NCBI GenBank assembly: GCA_031553875.1
Contig: JAVBKU010000003.1
Span: forward strand, 1-64,000
From: JAVBKU01 sp031553875
GTDB lineage: Bacteria; Bacteroidota; Bacteroidia; Bacteroidales; Rikenellaceae
Direction: 5' to 3'
DNA: 64,000 bases
Shown: in pieces, positions 25,690 to 34,162 of the stretch
Numbering within the stretch: position 1 is the first letter of the stretch
Layout: the number at the start of each line of letters is the position of its first letter
The notes under the pieces: model-generated
What the model was told of the DNA's origin: nothing
Database searches by the model: none
The model's input: only the letters and a program-made list of their open reading frames with translations
Position numbers and translations under genes: made by a program

Positions 25690-27633
25690 ATGATCAAGAT
25701 CACATTTCCCGACGGCAGCGTCAGGGAGTACCCCAAAGGAACTACAGGCATGCAGATCGCCGAGAGCATAAGCCCGAGGCTTGCGCAGGAGGTTCTTTCG
25801 ATAGGCATCAACGGCAATACCGCCGACCTTATGCTCCCCATCGAGGAGGATGCGTCCATAAAGCTCTACAAGTGGGATGATCCCGAGGGCAAGCACGCCT
25901 TCTGGCACTCGTCGAGCCACCTGCTGGCCGAGGCTCTCGAAGCGCTCTATCCCGGCATTAAGTTCGGCATCGGGCCCAGCATCGAGAACGGATTCTACTA
26001 CGACGTGGATTCGCCTGTGCCCATCACCGAGGCTGACCTGCCCGCCATCGAAAAGAAGATGGAGGAGTTGGCCCGCATGAAAAGCCCCATCACCCGCCGC
26101 GACGTTACCAAGGCCGAGGCGATGGATACATACACCAAGAAGGGCGACCAGTATAAGACCGAACTCATCGGCGACCTCGCCGACGGCACCATAACATTCT
26201 ACACCAACGGCAGCTTCACCGACCTCTGCCGCGGCCCGCACCTGCCCAACACGGGCTATATCAAGGCCATTAAGCTTACCTCGATAGCGGGAGCATACTG
26301 GAGGGGCAACGAGAAAAATAAGATGCTCACGCGTATCTACGGCGTGTCGTTCCCCAAGAAGTCGCTCTTGGACGAGTACCTCGTGCTCATGGAGGAAGCC
26401 AAGAAACGCGACCACCGCAAGCTGGGCAAGGAGCTCGAGCTGTTCCATTTTTCTCCCCGCGTGGGACAGGGCCTGCCACTGTGGCTGCCTAAGGGCGCGG
26501 CGCTGAGGGAACGCCTCGAGAACTTCCTCAAGAACGTGCAGAAGCAGTATGGTTATCAGCAGGTTATCACTCCGCATATCGGGATGAAGGACCTCTACGT
26601 CACTTCCGGCCACTACGCCAAATACGGCAAGGATTCGTTCCAGCCCATACATACCCCTGACGAGAGCGAGGAATTCCTGCTCAAGCCGATGAACTGCCCC
26701 CACCACTGCGAGATATATCGCTTCAAACCCCGCTCGTACAGGGATCTGCCCTTGCGTTTCGCGGAGTTCGGCACGGTGTACCGCTACGAGCAGAGCGGCG
26801 AGTTGCACGGCCTCACCAGGGTGCGCGGATTTACCCAGGACGACGCCCATATTTTCTGCCGTCCCGATCAGCTGAAGGACGAATTCAAGAAGGTGATAGA
26901 CATCGTGCTCTACATATTCAAGACCCTGAGCTTCGGCGAGTTCACTGCACAGATATCATTGCGCGACCCAGAGAACAGGGAGAAATATATCGGCAGCGAC
27001 GAGAACTGGGACAAGGCCGAGAGAGCTATCATCGAGGCTACCGAAGAGAAGGGTCTCAGTACTACTGTTGAGTTGGGTGAGGCAGCTTTCTACGGCCCGA
27101 AGCTCGACTTCATGGTGCGCGACGCCATAGGCCGCAAGTGGCAGCTGGGGACCATTCAGGTCGACTACAACCTACCAGAACGCTTCGATCTTACCTATAC
27201 AGGCGCTGACGACAGGCAGCACCGCCCCATCATGATCCACCGCGCTCCGTTCGGCTCGATGGAGCGTTTCGTGGCCGTGCTTCTGGAGCACACGGGCGGT
27301 AAATTTCCCCTGTGGCTCGCTCCCGAGCAGGCTGTGGTGTTGCCTATCAGCGAAAAATATAACGATTACGCGAAAAAAGTTTCGGAAATTCTAAATAATT
27401 CCGATATTCGCACTCAGGTCGATGACCGCAACGAGAAGATTGGCCGCAAGATACGCGATAACGAACTTCGCAGGGTGCCTTTCCTGCTGATAGTGGGCGA
27501 GAAGGAGGAGCAGGACGGCAAGGTCGCTCTCCGCATCCAGGGCGAGGGAGATAAGGGCGCGATGACCACCGATGAATTCGCAGAAATGGTGAAGGACAGG
27601 GTGGTCAAGGAGATAGAGACGCTCAACAAATAA
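25690..27633 (+). CDS. thrS: Threonine--tRNA ligase
   Basis: A 647-residue class II synthetase. The N-terminal TGS domain (MIKITFPDGSVREYPKG) is followed by the editing domain with HSSSHLLAEAL (H-x-x-x-H near residue 75) and the conserved TDLCRGPHLPNTG. The catalytic core has motif 2 (FAEFGTVYRYEQSG...RVRGFTQDDAH) and motif 3 (HRAPFGSMERF). The C-terminal anticodon domain begins near 545. The ATG at 25690 was chosen; the upstream ORF extension lacks family similarity. infC follows after 92 bases, the usual pairing. Confidence 0.97.
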   Translation: MIKITFPDGSVREYPKGTTGMQIAESISPRLAQEVLSIGINGNTADLMLPIEEDASIKLYKWDDPEGKHAFWHSSSHLLAEALEALYPGIKFGIGPSIENGFYYDVDSPVPITEADLPAIEKKMEELARMKSPITRRDVTKAEAMDTYTKKGDQYKTELIGDLADGTITFYTNGSFTDLCRGPHLPNTGYIKAIKLTSIAGAYWRGNEKNKMLTRIYGVSFPKKSLLDEYLVLMEEAKKRDHRKLGKELELFHFSPRVGQGLPLWLPKGAALRERLENFLKNVQKQYGYQQVITPHIGMKDLYVTSGHYAKYGKDSFQPIHTPDESEEFLLKPMNCPHHCEIYRFKPRSYRDLPLRFAEFGTVYRYEQSGELHGLTRVRGFTQDDAHIFCRPDQLKDEFKKVIDIVLYIFKTLSFGEFTAQISLRDPENREKYIGSDENWDKAERAIIEATEEKGLSTTVELGEAAFYGPKLDFMVRDAIGRKWQLGTIQVDYNLPERFDLTYTGADDRQHRPIMIHRAPFGSMERFVAVLLEHTGGKFPLWLAPEQAVVLPISEKYNDYAKKVSEILNNSDIRTQVDDRNEKIGRKIRDNELRRVPFLLIVGEKEEQDGKVALRIQGEGDKGAMTTDEFAEMVKDRVVKEIETLNK

Positions 27634-27711
27634 CACCTGCTGAGTCAGGCACGTACATTGCAATAAATAAACATTATTGATACCCGGGCGAAAAAATAAG
27701 CCCATAAAGTC

Positions 27712-27717
27712 AGGAGG
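27712..27717 (+). promoter_or_regulatory. Shine-Dalgarno that decides the infC start
   Basis: AGGAGG lies 8 bases before an in-frame ATA at 27726. A consensus SD is uncommon among the genes of this window, and no other start codon stands at a useful distance from it. Confidence 0.7.
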
Positions 27718-27725
27718 ATAAAACT

Positions 27726-28298
27726 ATAAACACACCTAAACCGTTCAGTCCCAGGCCAGGCTACAGAGGCAGGATGCCCGAGAAGGAGGCCGCACACAAG
27801 ATCAACAACTACATCACGGCTCCGCAGGTGAGGCTCGTGGGCGACAACGTCGATGCTTCGACAGTGGTATCGCTCAAGGAAGCATTGCGTATCGCCGACG
27901 AACAGAATCTCGACCTGGTGGAGATATCGCCCAAGGCCGAACCGCCTGTTTGCCGTATTGTAGATTACCAGAAGTTCCTCTACCAGCAGAAGAAAAAGGC
28001 CAAGGAGATCAAGGCCAAGGCTATCAAGGTGGTAGTGAAGGAGATCCGTTTCGGTCCCAATACCGACGACCACGACTACAATTTCAAGCTTAAGCACGCC
28101 GAGAATTTCATCAAGGAAGGCTCGAAGGTTAAGGCTTATGTGTTCTTCCGCGGTCGCCAGATCGTGTTCAAGGATCAGGGTGAGATACTTCTGCTGAAGT
28201 TCGCTACCGACCTCGAGGATATCGCCAAGGTGGAGCAGATGCCCAGCCTCGAAGGTAAGAGGATGAGTATCATCCTCGCCCCCAAGCCTAAGAAGTAG
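27726..28298 (+). CDS. infC: Translation initiation factor IF-3, probable AUA start
   Basis: IF-3 binds the 30S subunit and checks start-codon pairing. From the ATA at 27726 the protein has 190 residues: an N-terminal tail (NTPKPFSPRPGYRGRMPEK), the N domain (KINNYITAPQVRLVGDNVD...), the linker (YQQKKKAKEIKAK) and the C domain (KEIRFGPNTDDHDYN...). The first in-frame ATG at 27774 would lack a Shine-Dalgarno and drop the tail. infC of other bacteria uses AUU or AUC for autoregulation by IF-3, so AUA fits that logic. rpmI and rplT do not follow, which is unusual. Confidence 0.93.
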   Translation: MNTPKPFSPRPGYRGRMPEKEAAHKINNYITAPQVRLVGDNVDASTVVSLKEALRIADEQNLDLVEISPKAEPPVCRIVDYQKFLYQQKKKAKEIKAKAIKVVVKEIRFGPNTDDHDYNFKLKHAENFIKEGSKVKAYVFFRGRQIVFKDQGEILLLKFATDLEDIAKVEQMPSLEGKRMSIILAPKPKK

Positions 28299-28413
28299 CA
28301 GGGAGTAGCGGTTAGCGCCGCCGAATATCGAAGGACAGTCGTTTTGCGTGTGCGGACGGCGGAGGGTTTCGTTTTTCGTTAAGTAACGATTGAGAGATAC
28401 TATTATATATTTG

Positions 28414-28443
28414 AAAGCCAGCCTTTAGGGGCTGGCTTTTTTG
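28414..28443 (+). terminator. Intrinsic terminator after infC
   Basis: AAAGCCAGCC pairs with GGCTGGCTTT around TTTAGG, then a T-run to 28442. A TATATTTG just before it (28406) matches a -7 box, but its start site would lie inside the hairpin, so it is probably chance. The stretch 28299-28413 shows no gene. Confidence 0.85.
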
Positions 28444-28518
28444 TTACAGGTAGCCTATTTAGCTGTTCGATAGGGGCCTGCATTTTTATTTATTGTATCT
28501 TTTTAGTTATTCTTTCCT

Positions 28519-28741
28519 GTACCTTTTGCTTGTACAAAAGGTACCCAAAATACCCCCCCCCTCCGATGAAAATTTCCTGACGAGCGACTTCGTACGTCCT
28601 AAAACGTCGAACTCCTCCTTTTAGCCGGACCTACGTCCCGGCTAACGTTCGTCAGACACAGCGTCGTTTTTTAACGGACTCCCTTGTCGCTCCTCCGGGC
28701 GTAAATTTTCAGAGTCGGGATTACAAACGTCTGACGGACGC
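28519..28741 (-). repeat. Family B structured repeat, copy 2
   Basis: Plus-strand coordinates of pairs: end inverted repeat GTACCTTTTG/CAAAAGGTAC 28519-28544; GAAAATTT 28568-28575 with AAATTTTC 28703-28710; AGCGAC 28583-28588 with GTCGCT 28686-28691; AAAACG 28601-28606 with CGTTTT 28665-28670; TTAGCCGG 28621-28628 with CCGGCTAA 28638-28645. Each helix differs in sequence from copy 1 but stays paired. It lies between convergent infC and mutS. Confidence 0.85.
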
Positions 28742-28844
28742 TTTAAAAATTATGGCTTACTATTAGTTGCTCTGTACGTGTGTTGAACACCTATGTCGCC
28801 ACCCCATCGAGCGAGGCGCGGGTTGCCGAGTAGACACCCGGGAA

Positions 28845-28872
28845 TGAATGTGCAGATAAGTCTGCACATTCA
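28845..28872 (-). terminator. Perfect hairpin just after mutS
   Basis: TGAATGTGCAGA and TCTGCACATTCA form a 12-bp stem with loop TAAG, 17 bases past the mutS stop on the minus strand. There is little T-run after it. It may end or stabilise the mutS message. Confidence 0.55.
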
Positions 28873-28888
28873 AATAATAAATTTTATC

Positions 28889-31672
28889 CTAAATCCCCGT
28901 GATCTTCTTGATCTCGTTGAGCTTGTTGAGGGCTTCGAGGGGAGTGAGGGAGTTGATGTCGAGGCCGCGGATCTCGTCGCGGATCTGGCTCAGGACGGGA
29001 TCGTCGAGCTGGAATATACTCAGCTGCATCCCGCTGCCCGCCGCCGCACCGCCGCCACCCATATCGGACGTGGAGTTCCCGGTCTGCCCTGCGGAACCGT
29101 AGAAGTCGGTCGCAGCACTGTCTTTCTTATCCCGCTTGCTCGATTTCTTAGCTGTAAGGCCGCTTCCGGCCGCTCCGCCGCCCGCCGTGCAACTATCCGT
29201 CTTAGTCCATACCTGCGGTCCGTCGCCACGGCGCGAGCTTTCGAGGCCGCGGAGTATCTCGTTGGCACGGACAACTACGCCGGAGGGCATGCCCGCCATC
29301 CTGGCCACGTGTATCCCGAAGGAGTGTTCCGTGCCGCCGCGTACCAATTTACGCAGGAATATGACTTTATTATCGGCCTCGGCTATCGACACATTGAAAT
29401 TCTTTATGCGTGGGAACAGCGACTCCATGTCATTGAGCTCGTGGTAGTGAGTGGCAAAAAGCGTCTTTGCGTTGTCGCGAGGGTGTTCGTGGATATATTC
29501 GACCATGGCCCATGCGATGGAAATCCCGTCGTAGGTACTCGTTCCGCGGCCTATCTCGTCGAGAAGTATGAGGCTGCGTGAGGTGATGTTGTTGAGGATG
29601 CTCGCCGATTCGAGCATCTCGACCATAAAGGTGGACTCGCCCTGCGAGATGTTGTCCGAAGCTCCCACGCGGGTGAATATCTTGTCCACTATGCCTATTT
29701 CCGCGCTCACGGCAGGCACGAAGCATCCGATCTGGGCCATCAGCACGATGAGGGCCGTCTGGCGCAACAGGGCGCTCTTACCCGACATATTGGGCCCGGT
29801 GATTATGAGTATCTGTTGCGACTCGTTGTCCAGATGGAGGTCGTTGGCGACGTACTCTTCGCCCACCTTCATCAGCGTTTCGATCACAGGGTGGCGCCCG
29901 CCCTTTATTTCGAGGGCGTAGCCTTCATTGAGCCCTGGTCGGCGATAATGGTTGGAATCAGCTACCGTAGCGAACGAGAGCAGGCAGTCGACCGTGGCCA
30001 CCACGGCGGCATCGGCCTGGACTGTGGCCGTATGTGCGGCCAACTCTTCCAACAACCCGGCGAATAACTCCTGCTCAAGGGCTATCATGCGTTCCTCGGC
30101 GCCGAGGATCTTATCTTCGTACTCCTTGAGTTCGGCGGTTATGTAGCGCTCGGCATTGGCGAGTGTCTGCTTGCGTATCCATTCGGGCGGCACTTTGTCC
30201 TTGTGGGTGTTGCGTACCTCTATATAGTAGCCGAAGACGTTGTTGAAGCTGATCTTGAGCGAAGGGATGCCCGAGGAGGCACTCTCACGGGCCTGGATGC
30301 CCATTATGATCTCCTTGCCGTGAGAAACTATGTTGCGCAGGTCGTCGAGTTCGGCGCTCACGCCGTCGGCTATCACCCCTCCCTTTTGTATCTGGTTGGA
30401 GGGGTCGGGATACACCTGCGACTCTATCTTCGAGCGCATCGCTTCGCACGGGTCGAGCTTGGCGGCCAGGGCGGCGAGGCGGGCGTTGCCCGATGAATCG
30501 AGCAGTATCTTGAGCTTTTCCACCCCGTAGAGCGCCGTTTTGAGCTGTACCACCTCGCGGGGAGTGACCCTTCCTGCCGACACCCTCGAAATTATGCGCT
30601 CCATATCGCCCATCGAAGCTATGGCCTCCGACGTACCCTCGCGGAGGGTTTCATCTTCCACCAAGGCTTCCACGCAGTCGAGGCGGTTGTTTATGGCGTT
30701 GATATCCTTCAGCGGCAGGGCTATCCACCGTCGTATCATGCGCCCTCCCATGGGAGAGAGGGTGTGGTCGAGCACGTCTAACAGCGAGCGCCCCTCGCCC
30801 CCCGAGGCTGAGAAAAGCTCTAGGTTGCGTATGGAGAATTTGTCGATCCATACGTACCTGTCGCCGTCGATGCGGGCAATGGAATTGACGTGGCGTATCT
30901 GCTTGTGTTCGGTGAAATCGAGATAGTAAAGTATGGCTCCCGCCGCCGCGATACCGCAGCTCATATTGTCGACGCCGAAGCCTTTTAGCGAGGTGCACTC
31001 GAATTGTTTGAGCAGTTTCTCCCTGGAACCGTTCTCGGAGAATATCCACTCGTCGAGCTTGTAAGTGTAGTATTTTGTGCCGAAGGCCTCGCGGAAGGCC
31101 TCCTCATAGCCCCTCTGGTAGAGCACCTCGCGAGGGGAGTAGTTGGCCAGCAGCTTGTCGATGTAGGCGTTGTCGCCCTCCGCGGCATGAAATTCGCCGG
31201 TGGAGAGGTCAAGGAAGGCCACGCCTGTGAGCCCGCGCCCGAAGTAGACGGCGGCGAGAAAGGTGTTTTCCTTATTTTCGAGTATGTTGTTGTTGAGGGT
31301 CACGCCCGGGGTGACGAGTTCCGTAACGCCTCGCTTGACTATCTTTTTTGTCTTCTTGGGGTCTTCGAGCTGGTCGCACACGGCCACACGTTCGCCCGCC
31401 CTCACGAGTTTGGGCAGGTAGGTGTCGAGGGCATGGTGGGGGAATCCGGCCAGCTCCACGAACGAAGCCGCGCCGTTGGCCCTGCGGGTGAGCGTGATAC
31501 CGAGGATACGGCTGGCCTTGATGGCGTCGCCACCGAAGGTCTCGTAGAAGTCGCCCACGCGGAACAGCAGTATGGCGTCGTGGTGTACCTCCTTGATGCC
31601 GTAATATTGCTTCATCAGGGGCGTTTCCACGTATTTCAGGTCCAGCTTGGGCTCTTTGGTAGTATCAGTCAC
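28889..31672 (-). CDS. mutS: DNA mismatch repair protein MutS
   Basis: MutS finds mismatches and recruits MutL. The mismatch-binding domain shows LLFRVGDFYETFGGDA (the F-x-E wedge in the form FYETF). The connector, lever and clamp regions follow. The ATPase has Walker A GPNMSGKSALLRQTALI (near residue 620), Walker B LILLDEIGRGTSTYDG and FATHYHELNDM. At 927 residues it is longer than usual: residues about 825-895 hold a Gly/Ala/Ser/Lys-rich low-complexity linker before the C-terminal dimer helix. The first codon is GTG at 31672, with no clear Shine-Dalgarno. Confidence 0.97.
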   Translation of the reverse strand: MTDTTKEPKLDLKYVETPLMKQYYGIKEVHHDAILLFRVGDFYETFGGDAIKASRILGITLTRRANGAASFVELAGFPHHALDTYLPKLVRAGERVAVCDQLEDPKKTKKIVKRGVTELVTPGVTLNNNILENKENTFLAAVYFGRGLTGVAFLDLSTGEFHAAEGDNAYIDKLLANYSPREVLYQRGYEEAFREAFGTKYYTYKLDEWIFSENGSREKLLKQFECTSLKGFGVDNMSCGIAAAGAILYYLDFTEHKQIRHVNSIARIDGDRYVWIDKFSIRNLELFSASGGEGRSLLDVLDHTLSPMGGRMIRRWIALPLKDINAINNRLDCVEALVEDETLREGTSEAIASMGDMERIISRVSAGRVTPREVVQLKTALYGVEKLKILLDSSGNARLAALAAKLDPCEAMRSKIESQVYPDPSNQIQKGGVIADGVSAELDDLRNIVSHGKEIIMGIQARESASSGIPSLKISFNNVFGYYIEVRNTHKDKVPPEWIRKQTLANAERYITAELKEYEDKILGAEERMIALEQELFAGLLEELAAHTATVQADAAVVATVDCLLSFATVADSNHYRRPGLNEGYALEIKGGRHPVIETLMKVGEEYVANDLHLDNESQQILIITGPNMSGKSALLRQTALIVLMAQIGCFVPAVSAEIGIVDKIFTRVGASDNISQGESTFMVEMLESASILNNITSRSLILLDEIGRGTSTYDGISIAWAMVEYIHEHPRDNAKTLFATHYHELNDMESLFPRIKNFNVSIAEADNKVIFLRKLVRGGTEHSFGIHVARMAGMPSGVVVRANEILRGLESSRRGDGPQVWTKTDSCTAGGGAAGSGLTAKKSSKRDKKDSAATDFYGSAGQTGNSTSDMGGGGAAAGSGMQLSIFQLDDPVLSQIRDEIRGLDINSLTPLEALNKLNEIKKITGI

Positions 31673-31730
31673 GTCAGTAGAGGGTTTATTTAAGGCTAAT
31701 ATACAACTTTACAGAAGCTTCTGTGCTCTT

Positions 31731-31941
31731 CTACTTTTAGCTTTGCTTTCATTTCTCACGCTCGGCATCACCTGCAAGCAGTCGTGCTCTCGCTTAATCG
31801 AAATGTTGGCATTGCCCCAAAAGTAGCAAAAGGTCTAGCCGCGTCTTCTGCCGGGGTCTCTTCCGGGAGCTTCCCTCGTTACACGATAACTGAGGGCGAT
31901 CTCCCTCACGAGACCTATTTCCGGCAGAAGCCCGAAGCGGC
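31731..31941 (+). repeat. Family A repeat, copy 4 (long-spacer form)
   Basis: The 104-bp palindrome is at 31838-31941. The arms CTACTTTT (31731-31738) and AAAAGTAG (31819-31826) are 80 bases apart; the spacer shares TTTCATTTCTC and CGAAATGTTG with copy 3. It fills most of the 370-bp mutS-helicase gap. The rest shows nothing recognisable. Confidence 0.82.
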
Positions 31942-32042
31942 GATTATTTCGCTGTTCTTAATGTCGCTTGCACAGAAACTAATGTATATTGATACTGATT
32001 TTCTTGAAGCTCAAAGATAACAATTACCCCCGAAAGTCAGAG

Positions 32043-33464
32043 CTACTTATTCTCAAAAAATCGCTCGTCGAAATTCACGAAATATAATTTTTCCGTGGCG
32101 CGGGTCATGGCCGTGTAGAGCCAGCGCATCATGTCGCGGCTCATCTGCTCGTCGCCGAAGAGCATGCGGTCGACGAACACGCACCGCCACTGGCCTCCCT
32201 GCGCCTTGTGGCAGGTGACGGCATAGGCGAATTTGACCTGTACGGCGTTGAAATAGGGGTTCTCACGTATCTCCTTGGCCCGTTTGGCCTTGGTAGTGAG
32301 GTGGGCGTAATCTTCGGCCACGCTGTAATATAGCGCGCTGCTCTGCTCGCGCGACAATGACGGCGACTCGCTCGAGAGGGTGTCTAAGAGTATCTTGCAC
32401 TCCACCTCCGTGGAGTCGTAGTCATCGAATACTAGGAAAGCCTCGGCGAAGCGGAAGCCGTACAGGTCCTGGAACTTGCGCACCCTCGTGAGGCGGGCGA
32501 TGTCGCCGTTGGCGATGAAATCCATGGGGCAGTTCTCGATACGTTCGGTGTAGTGGTAGTTGTTCTTGACCACCATAAGCATATCGCCCCCGGATATCTC
32601 CTCGTCCATGTATAGGACGTTGGCGCGGATGCCCTCGTTGAATTTGTTGGCCCTCTTGTTTGAGCGGGTGATGACGATGGTCTCCTCCCTCCCGTAACGC
32701 CCGTAGGCGGTGTCGAGGGCGTCTAACAGTTCGCCCCCTTCGATGGCCTCCACGTCGGCGAACGAGGTGTCGAAGATGGGGATGTCGATTATGCCCGCTT
32801 CGAGCATCATCCGCACCATCGTGGCGTTGAACAGTATCCCCGAGTCAGCCTCCTGGCGTACCACTTCATCGAGGCCCGTAGGGATCACCTCACCGTAGAC
32901 GCCCATCTCTCGTGGGTCGAGCGCAGGGCTTATATCGAGCCCCACGGGCGGGAGCTGCGCGCTGTCGCCCACCACTATGAGCCTGCACCGGGCCCCGCGG
33001 CGCACGTACGATATGAGGTCGTCCAACAGGTTGTCCGAGCCGAACAGACCGTAGTCGCCCGTCTGGTTGGAGAGCATCGACACCTCGTCGACGATAAACA
33101 CGGCGTCCTTCTCGGGGTTGAAATCTATGCTGAAACCCGCCTCGGGCGAGGTGAGGCTCTTCTGGCGGTATATCTTCTTGTGTATCGTGGAGGCGCGGGT
33201 GCCGCTGTATTGGGTCATCACCTTGGCCGCGCGACCCGTGGGGGCAAGGAGTACAGGCTTTATCTTTAGCGTCTTCAGCGCGCCCACAAGGGCCGAAATA
33301 AGCGATGTCTTGCCCGTACCCGCATAGCCGTTGAGCATGAATATGGGCTCCGGATCGGAGCCGGCGATGAACTCGCCAAGTGCCTCAATCACTTTTTTTT
33401 GGCCAAAAGTTGGCTCGAACATGAAATTTCTGTAAATTTGGGATGTAATATGTTCGGCTAACAT
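32043..33464 (-). CDS. RecD-like SF1 helicase/AAA-family ATPase
   Basis: A 473-residue SF1 enzyme. Walker A is MLNGYAGTGKTSLISALV (near residue 42), motif Ia is VLLAPTGRAAKVM, Walker B is DAVFIVDEVSML, and QLPPVG is motif III. The C-terminal UvrD/RecD-type motif VI is AVTCHKAQGGQW and YTAMTRATEKLYFV. It resembles the RecD2/TraA-like ATPases widespread in Bacteroidetes, without an RecBC partner here. Its DNA task is unknown. The start at 33464 was preferred because a promoter box at 33529 would place the transcript start beside the earlier ATG at 33518. Confidence 0.85.
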   Translation of the reverse strand: MLAEHITSQIYRNFMFEPTFGQKKVIEALGEFIAGSDPEPIFMLNGYAGTGKTSLISALVGALKTLKIKPVLLAPTGRAAKVMTQYSGTRASTIHKKIYRQKSLTSPEAGFSIDFNPEKDAVFIVDEVSMLSNQTGDYGLFGSDNLLDDLISYVRRGARCRLIVVGDSAQLPPVGLDISPALDPREMGVYGEVIPTGLDEVVRQEADSGILFNATMVRMMLEAGIIDIPIFDTSFADVEAIEGGELLDALDTAYGRYGREETIVITRSNKRANKFNEGIRANVLYMDEEISGGDMLMVVKNNYHYTERIENCPMDFIANGDIARLTRVRKFQDLYGFRFAEAFLVFDDYDSTEVECKILLDTLSSESPSLSREQSSALYYSVAEDYAHLTTKAKRAKEIRENPYFNAVQVKFAYAVTCHKAQGGQWRCVFVDRMLFGDEQMSRDMMRWLYTAMTRATEKLYFVNFDERFFENK

Positions 33465-33528
33465 TGTGAGAGGCGGTTGTCTTGTGATGTGGGCGCTTAG
33501 GAATTTGCCTGAAATCATTAAGCCCTCA

Positions 33529-33536
33529 CAAACTTA
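33529..33536 (-). promoter_or_regulatory. -7 box of the RecD-like helicase gene
   Basis: The minus strand reads TAAGTTTG, an exact TAnnTTTG match about 65 bases before the start at 33464. Confidence 0.5.
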
Positions 33537-33550
33537 ATCCAAAAATAGAA

Positions 33551-34162
33551 ATGAAAAAAGCAATCCGGATTATTCTTGTCGTCGTGATCGCCGCTTTGGT
33601 GTTCATCGTCGTGCGGCAGATACTGGGGCCGATGGAGTTTCAGAAGGAAAGGGCCCTGCGCGAGAAGGTGGTGGTAGAACGTCTTAAAGACATAAGGGCC
33701 GCCGAGAGGGCGTACAAACAGGCCCACCAGGTCTATACTTCGTCGTTCGACACGCTTATCGACTTCATCCTTAAAGATTCGATAGTATTCGAAAAGGCGA
33801 CGGGATCGGCCGACGACTCCATCGACGTAGCACGTGGGCTGGTGAAGGTTGAGAAGTTCAAGATGGCCGCGATAGACACGCTGTTCAAAACTAAAAAGAC
33901 CCCGGAAGAGATAAGAGAATTGCCCCTGATACCCTTCGGTCAGGGTGCGAAATTCTACCTCGAGGCCGGGTCGGTGATCACGGAATCGCAGGTCGAGGTG
34001 CAGGTGTTCGAATGCCGTGCCCCGTATAAGGACTACCTCGGCGACCTTAACCGCCAGGAGTTGATCAACCTGATAGACGATGCAATGTCATATGAAAAAT
34101 ATCCCGGCTTAAAGGTTGGATCAATGAAAGAAGCTACTAACGATGCAGGTAACTGGGAATAG
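33551..34162 (+). CDS. Single-pass membrane protein of unknown function
   Basis: A 203-residue protein with one N-terminal membrane segment (residues 5-24, IRIILVVVIAALVFIVVRQI) and a mostly charged periplasmic domain starting with a likely helix (FQKERALREKVVVERLKDIRAAERAYKQAH). That helix pattern (repeated R-A-A-E-x-A-Y) resembles pilin-like or assembly proteins, but I do not recognise the family. It overlaps the next gene by 20 bases and sits ahead of DUF3822-rsmD, an arrangement I know from Bacteroidetes. Confidence 0.7.
   Translation: MKKAIRIILVVVIAALVFIVVRQILGPMEFQKERALREKVVVERLKDIRAAERAYKQAHQVYTSSFDTLIDFILKDSIVFEKATGSADDSIDVARGLVKVEKFKMAAIDTLFKTKKTPEEIRELPLIPFGQGAKFYLEAGSVITESQVEVQVFECRAPYKDYLGDLNRQELINLIDDAMSYEKYPGLKVGSMKEATNDAGNWE

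Noticed and set aside
28406..28413. TATATTTG as a promoter after infC
   Set aside because: The transcript would start within the infC terminator hairpin, with no gene or -33 box to support it.
28299..28888. rpmI and rplT after infC
   Set aside because: No L35- or L20-like reading frame (basic, K/R-rich) was found in the interval on either strand.
31784..32020. Short ORF through family A copy 4 that shares a peptide with ORFs at 16761 and 102
   Set aside because: The shared peptide comes from translating the palindromic repeat; the arms and exact 104-bp length explain the similarity. The reading also continues into unrelated DNA.
33465..33518. Earlier start of the RecD-like helicase at 33518
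   Set aside because: A -7 box at 33529-33536 would put the transcript start beside that codon, and the extra 18 residues do not look like part of the ATPase fold.
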